NCBI GenBank assembly: GCA_964473355.1
Contig: CAYYOS010000086.1
Coordinates: forward strand, 1-11,470
Origin: CAYYOS01 sp964473355
GTDB taxonomy: Bacteria; Pseudomonadota; Gammaproteobacteria; Burkholderiales; REEB80
Direction of reading: 5' to 3'
DNA length: 11,470 bases
Program-made: the position numbers and the translations under genes
The notes under the pieces: model-generated
What the model was told of the DNA's origin: nothing
What the model saw: only the letters and a program-made list of their open reading frames with translations
Database searches by the model: none
Part shown: in pieces, positions 6,139 through 11,470 of the stretch
Layout: each line of letters opens with the position of its first letter
How positions within the stretch are numbered: position 1 is the stretch's first letter

Positions 6139-8493
6139 TTATGCGCTTGGCATACGTTGAGAAGGGTACCCCTCCCCTGAAGCCACGTTATACTGCCTGC
6201 GAAAAAGCCATGCGGCCAAGGCTGGCAACAACAACATTGCGGCGACCATGTTCACCAGAAACATAAAAGCTAAGAGGACGCCCATGTCCGCTTGAAATTT
6301 TAGGTCCGAGAACGCCCAAGTCGCGACGCCGATCGCCATTGCCATTGCAGTAAATACTATGGCGCTACCCCGTTGCCGGAATGCGGCGGCAAAAGCTTGC
6401 GGCAGAGAAGTGTCATTTTTCCAGTAGCCGCGCATCGCACCGTAAAGATAAATCCCATAATCGACACCCACTCCAACGCCCAAAGCAATAACCGGTAAGG
6501 TCGAAACTTTCAATCCGATACCCAATGTTGCCATTAAGGCATTACACAGCACCGAAACTAAAGCTAAGGGCAAGACGATGCATAGCGCCGCGCGCAAACT
6601 GCGGAAGGTAACCAAACACATAACGAAAATTGAAGCAAACAAGGCGGCGAGCATTTCATATTCTGCAGCGCTCACTGCCTCGTTGGTGGCGGCCATAACG
6701 CCCACGTTACCACTAGCCAATTTAAATTCAATCTTCGCACTCGCGTTGGTTTTATTGAAGTCCTTAACAGCCTGGACAATATGGGCGACGGTTTCACCTT
6801 GATGGTCAGACGTAAAAATTAACACTTGCATGGCACTGCAATCCGAGTTGATGAGTCCGCTCGTGGTATCCACGGGTCCAATCACTTGCGCTAAGGCCTG
6901 AGGGTCACGGGGCAAAGCACGCCATTTAAGGCTGCCTTCGTTAACCCCCGCGCCGACATTCTTCGCAATCTCAGTCAACGCAATAACGGAGTGCACGCCA
7001 TTGACATTTCGCATATGCCAAGTAAAACGATCTATGCTGTCCATGATTTCATATTGCATGCAGGCAGCTTCGTAGCCATGCGTCTGCACGATAACGGAAA
7101 GCACATCCACGCCGATGGAAAAGTGGCGAGTAATGCCGGCGTTATCTATGTTGTACCGTGAATTTTCATGGAACTCTGGCGTGCCCCGGCCTAGGTCTCC
7201 TATTTTTAAATCGTGGGCTTTCCACGCCCCAACCGCGAGTGCCAATAGCGCCACCGCCAACACCCAAATTGCCCGGCGCCGTGTAGCTAAGCTAGCTAAG
7301 AATACCCAAAGCGGTTCCAGGAGGGCGGGTGATGGTTCGGATGTTGAGTGCGACGGCCGTTTAATATGAGTGTAAGAAAGTAAAATGGGGAGCAGCATCT
7401 TATTGGTTACAACCATAAGCGCCACGCCTAGACTCGCAGTAATGCCCAGCTCCCGCACGATATCAATCTTAATAAGCATGATCACTAAAAAGCCAAGCGC
7501 GTTTGCCAACAACGCCAGGGTTCCGGGAACAAACAACTTCGAAAACGCGGCGCGGGCCGCCTGAAGACTGTCCCCATGATCGACATAATGTATTTTCCAG
7601 GCATGGGTCATTTGCACTGCATGGCTTACGCCAATAGAAAAAATCAAGAACGGCACAAGAATAGAAAGGGGGTCTATGCCATACCCTAAGAGCGGCAACA
7701 ATCCCAGCAGCCAAAGTACCGGAAGCAAGGCGATGAGAAGCGCAAGCGATGTTAGCTTAAACGAGCGCGAATACGCCAGCAACATTCCCGCGGTCAGTAG
7801 CAATGCTACTAAAAAAAAGGTTAGCACACCGCGCGTGCCCTCGCTAATATCGCCTACTTGCTTGGCGAAGCCGATGATATGCACGCGCACGTTTTCGCTC
7901 TGGTATTTCGCGCGTATGCGCTCTAATTGATTCGAAACCTCCAGATAGTTAAGCTGTTTTCCGTTAACCGGGTCAAACTCCAATAACTCAGCGCGAATTA
8001 GGGCGCCTTTTAGGTCATTGGACACCAACCGTCCGATCTCGCCGGACTTCAGAACATTATCCTTTACTTTCTTCAACTCGTCGGGCGTCCCCTGAAAGGT
8101 CGCCGGAATTAGATTGCCGCCGGTAAATCCATCTTCCACGATCTCGATAAACCGGGCGTTCGGTGTAAATAGCGAGGTGACGGTAGGACGGTCCACCCCG
8201 GAAATAAAAAACACGTCGTCTGTTGCGCGTTTTAAGGTTGTTAAAAACCTCGGGTCAAAAATATCGCCATCAGTACGAACCAATGCCACCACCACACGAT
8301 TCGCGCCACCGAAGGTTTTTCGATATTGCGTAAATGTCTGCATATAGGGGTGTTGCAAAGGAATGGTTTTTTCGAAACCAGCATCAACGCGCAATTTGGT
8401 CGCCGCGTAACCGAGTCCGAGGGTGGTGGCAGAAAACACGGCCAGTAGCCACAGGCGATAGGAAAATATAAAGTCGCTAAGACGGTTTATCAC
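6139..8493 (-). CDS. MMPL/RND-superfamily inner-membrane transporter
   Basis: This 784-residue protein has the duplicated layout of MMPL/RND exporters. Each half has one membrane helix (about 10-30 and 408-425), a periplasmic domain (about 31-220 and 426-610) and five more helices (about 222-375 and 612-765). This is the size of hydrophobe-exporting members such as HpnN, without the extra domains of AcrB. In the second half, TM10 carries GVGVGVDYGIYLYG with D678, the usual proton-relay position. The equivalent TM4 stretch reads FSIGVSHAVQMTHAW, with S290/H291 where many relatives have Asp-Tyr. It starts with GTG, overlapping the upstream gene's TGA as GTGA, and has no ribosome-binding sequence, so translation is coupled to the propeller gene. 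Its neighbours suggest lipid or lipid-conjugate transport between inner and outer membranes. Direction and cargo are not shown. Confidence 0.92.
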   Translation of the reverse strand: MINRLSDFIFSYRLWLLAVFSATTLGLGYAATKLRVDAGFEKTIPLQHPYMQTFTQYRKTFGGANRVVVALVRTDGDIFDPRFLTTLKRATDDVFFISGVDRPTVTSLFTPNARFIEIVEDGFTGGNLIPATFQGTPDELKKVKDNVLKSGEIGRLVSNDLKGALIRAELLEFDPVNGKQLNYLEVSNQLERIRAKYQSENVRVHIIGFAKQVGDISEGTRGVLTFFLVALLLTAGMLLAYSRSFKLTSLALLIALLPVLWLLGLLPLLGYGIDPLSILVPFLIFSIGVSHAVQMTHAWKIHYVDHGDSLQAARAAFSKLFVPGTLALLANALGFLVIMLIKIDIVRELGITASLGVALMVVTNKMLLPILLSYTHIKRPSHSTSEPSPALLEPLWVFLASLATRRRAIWVLAVALLALAVGAWKAHDLKIGDLGRGTPEFHENSRYNIDNAGITRHFSIGVDVLSVIVQTHGYEAACMQYEIMDSIDRFTWHMRNVNGVHSVIALTEIAKNVGAGVNEGSLKWRALPRDPQALAQVIGPVDTTSGLINSDCSAMQVLIFTSDHQGETVAHIVQAVKDFNKTNASAKIEFKLASGNVGVMAATNEAVSAAEYEMLAALFASIFVMCLVTFRSLRAALCIVLPLALVSVLCNALMATLGIGLKVSTLPVIALGVGVGVDYGIYLYGAMRGYWKNDTSLPQAFAAAFRQRGSAIVFTAMAMAIGVATWAFSDLKFQADMGVLLAFMFLVNMVAAMLLLPALAAWLFRRQYNVASGEGYPSQRMPSA

Positions 8494-9452
8494 GGTATGG
8501 ATTGAGCGTGGGTCGGATAGCGTAAGGTCACGCTCTTGACACCTGCTTCTCCCACCAGAACTAACTGATCAGGATCAACCGCAAGGAGCGCAGCCCAGCT
8601 CTTGCCGCTCACCATAGGCAGAGAGGTAAAGCTTAAACCGCGGTCGTGACTGAACAACAGCGTGCCGCCGAGCCCACTTAAAAAAATATCTCCATTTTCG
8701 GTGAAGTCGCCCCCCATCAGTGAGGCGCGCGTTGGGCTTTGCGCAGCCTGCCAAGTCTGACCACCATCACCTGATCGCACAATATTTCCTCGCAAGCCGA
8801 ATGCCAGTGCCACATTATCCGGCAGCGCTAACAAACCAAAAAAAGAACCGCTGTAAGGTGAGATCGCGGCTCGCCACGCACCGCCGCTGTCATCAGAAAC
8901 ATACAGTAACCCGCCCTCTCCCGCTAAATAAATACGCTCACCCTGCGCTGCGATCGCATTAATATGTTTATCGTCTTCTATAATTTGCCGCGACTGCCAA
9001 CTCCTACCCCCGTCACGGGTTTCCAAGTATGCGCCGTAGGCACCTACCGCAATACCAAATTTCTCATTCTTGAACCATACATCTAATAATGGCGCGCCAG
9101 ATTGAATATCGACGTACTGTTGCCGCCAGTTAAGCCCGCCGTCATCGGTCGTCCATATGGACGAATCATGACCCACGGCCCAGCCTCTTGTTTCGCTAAT
9201 AAAGTAGGTGGCCGTGAGCATAGCTTGCGTGGGGGTTCGCGCCGGTCGCCAAGCCTTGCCATTATTATCGGAGTAAATAATATAGCCGCGCGCGCCCACG
9301 GCCACGATGCGCTTGCCAGCGCGAACCACATCGAGTAACGATAATCGAGATAAAACTTTTTCGGAAAATACCGGGAAAGGTTGCGCCCAGACGGATGACG
9401 TCGCACAACAAGCAGCCCACGCCAAAATAAATGCGAGGAAACGTACGTTCAT
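8490..9452 (-). CDS. Secreted YCF48-like beta-propeller (Asp-box/BNR repeats)
   Basis: This is a 320-residue protein with a Sec signal peptide (MNVRFLAFILAWAACCATSSVWA, cleavage likely after VWA; the Cys pair does not fit a lipobox). The mature part has six Asp-box-like repeats of S/T-x-D-x-G-x-x-W type: SDNNGKAW (61-68), TTDDGGLNW (101-109), TRDGGRSW (145-152), SDDSGGAW (186-193), SGDGGQTW (227-234) and a degenerate SHDRGLSF (268-275). Repeats of VGxxG alternate with them, as in the photosystem II assembly factor YCF48/HCF136. Here it is a periplasmic scaffold or partner of the RND protein, not a photosynthesis protein. The ATG at 9452 is chosen because the signal peptide starts there. An in-frame TTG at 9494 would add 14 residues, and GTG at 9455 is also possible. 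AAGGG at 9466-9470 is rather far upstream. The stop overlaps the RND start. Confidence 0.88.
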   Translation of the reverse strand: MNVRFLAFILAWAACCATSSVWAQPFPVFSEKVLSRLSLLDVVRAGKRIVAVGARGYIIYSDNNGKAWRPARTPTQAMLTATYFISETRGWAVGHDSSIWTTDDGGLNWRQQYVDIQSGAPLLDVWFKNEKFGIAVGAYGAYLETRDGGRSWQSRQIIEDDKHINAIAAQGERIYLAGEGGLLYVSDDSGGAWRAAISPYSGSFFGLLALPDNVALAFGLRGNIVRSGDGGQTWQAAQSPTRASLMGGDFTENGDIFLSGLGGTLLFSHDRGLSFTSLPMVSGKSWAALLAVDPDQLVLVGEAGVKSVTLRYPTHAQSIP

Positions 9453-9536
9453 CACCGACAGCACACCCTTAACAACGCTTGAAGCCGTAAACAATCGATA
9501 GAGGTTAACCGCCAGTTTTTAAGTCATTTGCACAAA

Positions 9537-10904
9537 TTAGCGGCTGCCTACCTGACGCAACCGTGCCGGGGTAAAGTCCGCGGGGCTACGCTTAACGGGC
9601 TCTATTACGTAGGACTCTTCATTGCGCATGCCCAGTGCGATATAGCGACCAGATTGAAGATCGTAATGAATTTCTGTGGTACCAAAAAACATCGGAAAGT
9701 CATAATAATTCATAGAGTGCTGTTCACCGACTCGCCATAATTCACCGCGGCCGTCATATTTATCCGTTAATACAATTGCCCAACTGTCTTCGTCGATGTA
9801 GAACACCCGTTTGGCGTAGATGTGACTGACGCCTGGTTTCAGATTGGCTTCAACCACCCAGACGCGATGGAGCTCATAGCGTGGATAATCCTGGTTTATA
9901 TGTCCGGCGCGAAGGTAGTCTTTATATTTGAGGGTATCACCACCTAATTTGTATGAGTTATAAGGAATATAAATTTCTCTTTTACCTAAAAGCTTCCAGT
10001 CGTAACGATCAATTGCCCCGTTATACATTCCAAAATCATCATTGGTACGTAGCCCATCCGCGGATCCGGCTGGGTTGTCGTAAGCGACCTCTGGAGAGCG
10101 CCGTACACGCCGTTGCCCTGGCGTGTAACCCCATGCTGAACGCGGTTCTTTAACTTGGTCTAAGGGTTCGTGTACCAGTAGCACCGTTCCCGCTAAACGC
10201 GCGGGCGCAGTAAAGACCTGTAAAAAATTGAGGATTTTATTTGGCTCGCGCTCGGCGAGGGGCTTGCTTAAATTGCCGTATGAGTAATCATATTCGTATT
10301 CTGCTTTTACCATGTTGTAATCGCCGTTGCGCAGTACTGGAGCCTGCGCCCATAGATACCTATAAGTGTCTCCTTTATACCTTACCAACGCATTCCAAAT
10401 CGCTTCTTGACCATCTTTTGGAATAGGAAAAGGGATGCCACCGGTTGCGTTCGTTACGCCGTTGCCGCCGGGTGCAAGCTGAGCCTTGGCCGCTGCCACT
10501 AGCGTTTCGTCATAGTGTCCCTTGGGGAATGAAGCACTGCGACGCGTAGGATACACAATCATTTTATAATCAGGATACTTTTTTAGGAGCGCCATTTGCC
10601 CCGTCGTAAGTTGATTTTTGTACTGCTCGGCATTCGCGCCGGTAATCGTAAATAATGGTTTATCCCCGCTGAAGGGATCGGCGTAATGCCCCCCGGGTTT
10701 GTGTCCCGGAAGCGCGGTCGTCAGCCCGCCCGTCCACGCGGGGATGGTACCCGCGGCATTACCAGCCTTCTCAGCGCCAAGTGGCGTTAATGCATTCCCT
10801 AGTTTTGCTAAGTCTCCGGCTGACAATTCCGCATAGGCGGGAAAAGAAAAAACAGCGGGAAGTATGGCTAAGGAAAGGAGGTGGGAAATTTTTTGCTTGA
10901 ACAT
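9537..10904 (-). CDS. DUF1329 periplasmic protein (LolA-like fold family)
   Basis: This is a 455-residue secreted protein with a Sec signal peptide (MFKQKISHLL..., cleavage likely after AYA, residue 25). The mature N-terminus LTPLGAEKAGNAAGTIPAW and the central RRVRRSPEVAYDNP and YPRYELHRVWVVEA blocks are typical of the DUF1329 family. The length is normal. An ATG start at 10904 is preferred over an in-frame TTG at 10931 because GGAGAT stands 7 bases before it and the signal peptide begins there. Domain databases place DUF1329 with LolA-like folds, which bind lipids in a hydrophobic half-barrel. A lipid shuttle role is therefore an inference from fold and context, not demonstrated. The gene is flanked by DUF1302 and the YCF48-type propeller, its usual partners. 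Confidence 0.92.
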   Translation of the reverse strand: MFKQKISHLLSLAILPAVFSFPAYAELSAGDLAKLGNALTPLGAEKAGNAAGTIPAWTGGLTTALPGHKPGGHYADPFSGDKPLFTITGANAEQYKNQLTTGQMALLKKYPDYKMIVYPTRRSASFPKGHYDETLVAAAKAQLAPGGNGVTNATGGIPFPIPKDGQEAIWNALVRYKGDTYRYLWAQAPVLRNGDYNMVKAEYEYDYSYGNLSKPLAEREPNKILNFLQVFTAPARLAGTVLLVHEPLDQVKEPRSAWGYTPGQRRVRRSPEVAYDNPAGSADGLRTNDDFGMYNGAIDRYDWKLLGKREIYIPYNSYKLGGDTLKYKDYLRAGHINQDYPRYELHRVWVVEANLKPGVSHIYAKRVFYIDEDSWAIVLTDKYDGRGELWRVGEQHSMNYYDFPMFFGTTEIHYDLQSGRYIALGMRNEESYVIEPVKRSPADFTPARLRQVGSR

Positions 10905-10911
10905 ATCTGTG

Positions 10912-10917
10912 ATCTCC
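10912..10917 (-). promoter_or_regulatory. Ribosome-binding site that fixes the DUF1329 start
   Basis: GGAGAT on the minus strand lies 7 bases before the ATG at 10904. It supports that ATG over the upstream in-frame TTG at 10931, which has no comparable sequence. Confidence 0.6.
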
Positions 10918-11001
10918 GCGGTGGATTTCAATAAATAGTTAATGGCCGATTGCGTAAGCGTGTAGCGCTAGCTAGAAAGTCTTTATAAACCTGCTCCAAC
11001 T

Positions 11002-11018
11002 TATACACGCGTATACAC
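11002..11018. repeat. Short direct repeat TATACAC-GCG-TATACAC in the DUF1302-DUF1329 gap
   Basis: Two identical 7-base copies occur with a 3-base spacer, giving a 10-base period (one helical turn). They lie just after the DUF1302 stop. They might be a regulator site for differential expression of DUF1329, but the element is short and AT-rich and could be chance. Confidence 0.25.
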
Positions 11019-11025
11019 ACTTCGG

Positions 11026-11470
11026 TTAAAAGGAGTAGCTGGCACTAATCGAGATAAAATCTCTGTCCTTAAGCGAATTTGTTTGTACTACACCCGGGAA
11101 CTCGCGGCCGCCAAAAAACGCGGTATAGGCGATATCCGCACGCCATTGTTCTTTGTAAGTGAATCCTAAGGCAACGCTGGCGGATTTAACTCCCTCATTA
11201 AAGGTTGGGCTAACGCCCTTCACATCATGTGAAAAGGCAAAACGCGGGGAAACCCGTACGGCGCCGATGGCATTGTTGTAATCTATGCTGGCATTTAAGC
11301 GATATCCCCATGAATTCTTCGTCGCAAAGCCTTGGCCCGTCGCGTTGGCGGGTGTGGATGAAAATGAGGTGGGCGGCGCGGTTTCCCCATAGCCGCCAAA
11401 ATAAACCCCACTAGGTAGATCAAGATAGGTATACCCCACTTCGCCGAGGACCACTATCTGGTCGGCACCC
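11026..11470 (-). CDS. DUF1302 outer-membrane beta-barrel protein, C-terminal part (N-terminus beyond right edge)
   Basis: The open frame runs to the right edge without a stop. It enters as G-A-D-Q-I-V-V-V-L-G-E, so the GTG at 11454 is an internal Val codon and not the start. About 147 C-terminal residues are visible. They show alternating polar/hydrophobic strands (LGEVGYTYLDLP, YRLNASIDYNNA, SVALGFTYKEQWRADIAYTA), FFGGREFPGVVQTN, then DRDFISISASYSF. The terminal Phe is the usual outer-membrane beta-signal read by the BAM machinery. The pattern and the adjacent DUF1329 gene identify the DUF1302 family, whose members are normally several times this length. It is probably the first or an early gene of the operon. 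It would be the outer-membrane end of the envelope system; pore or receptor function is inferred. Confidence 0.88.
   Translation of the reverse strand, partial: GADQIVVLGEVGYTYLDLPSGVYFGGYGETAPPTSFSSTPANATGQGFATKNSWGYRLNASIDYNNAIGAVRVSPRFAFSHDVKGVSPTFNEGVKSASVALGFTYKEQWRADIAYTAFFGGREFPGVVQTNSLKDRDFISISASYSF

Noticed and set aside
5775..6266. 163-codon plus-strand open frame
   Set aside because: It lies antisense to the start of the first ligase and the end of the RND gene, both strongly supported by conserved motifs. It has no recognisable domain and is a shadow frame.
9083..9406. 107-codon minus-strand frame inside the propeller gene
   Set aside because: It is out of frame with the Asp-box repeats, which are clear in the main frame. 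No domain is visible in the alternative.
9380..9440. Lipoprotein signal in the propeller protein (Cys pair in AWAACC)
   Set aside because: The residues before the Cys do not fit a lipobox (no Leu at -3), and a good signal peptidase I site (VWA) follows.
9526..9537. Small inverted repeat ATTTG-CA-CAAAT after the DUF1329 stop
   Set aside because: Five-base AT-rich arms are expected by chance. It is not a terminator and there is no second copy.
11000..11029. Possible sigma70 promoter (TTAACC, 18-base spacer, TATAAG) before DUF1329
   Set aside because: The -35 is poor, the spacing is long, and such matches are common in AT-rich gaps. Too weak to annotate, although an internal promoter cannot be excluded.

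Overview
The window carries nine same-direction genes, all on the minus strand, so it reads biologically from right to left. Base composition is moderate. The gene families point to a Proteobacterium, probably a Gammaproteobacterium: a DUF1302/DUF1329 pair, a YCF48-type propeller next to an MMPL/RND protein, CoA-ligase-type enzymes, a GPH symporter, and a soluble PAS kinase with its regulator behind a sigma54-type promoter. The species cannot be named from sequence alone. There are no rRNA or tRNA genes, insertion sequences or CRISPR arrays.

Layout in transcriptional order: (1) the C-terminus of a DUF1302 outer-membrane beta-barrel protein, cut by the window edge (11470-11026); (2) a secreted DUF1329 protein (10904-9537); (3) a secreted YCF48-like Asp-box beta-propeller (9452-8490); (4) a 784-residue MMPL/RND transporter (8493-6139); (5) and (6) two tandem paralogous AMP-dependent acyl-CoA synthetase-like ligases (6133-4538 and 4544-2952); (7) a GPH/MFS_2-type symporter (2902-1529). 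After a 173-base gap comes (8) a soluble PAS histidine kinase (1355-222) and (9) the N-terminal receiver of its response regulator (205 to the left edge). Genes 3 to 6 overlap or nearly touch (GTGA overlap, 5-base gap, 7-base overlap). The gaps between genes 1/2, 2/3 and 6/7 are short (120, 84 and 49 bases), so genes 1 to 7 look like one operon.

Reading the parts together (inference): the predicted locations span the whole envelope. Cytoplasmic ligases activate a carboxylic acid, probably a fatty or other hydrophobic acid. An inner-membrane RND protein moves a lipid-like product. A periplasmic DUF1329 protein (the family is grouped with LolA-like folds) and a propeller act between the membranes, and DUF1302 forms the outer-membrane end. 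The MFS_2 protein is a second inner-membrane porter. DUF1302, DUF1329, YCF48 and MMPL genes recur together in Proteobacteria, but the cargo is not established. The two linked ligases and the GPH symporter make this copy worth attention.

The kinase/regulator pair has its own near-consensus sigma54 (-24/-12) promoter, TGGTACG-N4-TTGCT, placed so that the leader would be short and contain the kinase ribosome-binding site. Whether the pair controls the upstream operon is unknown.
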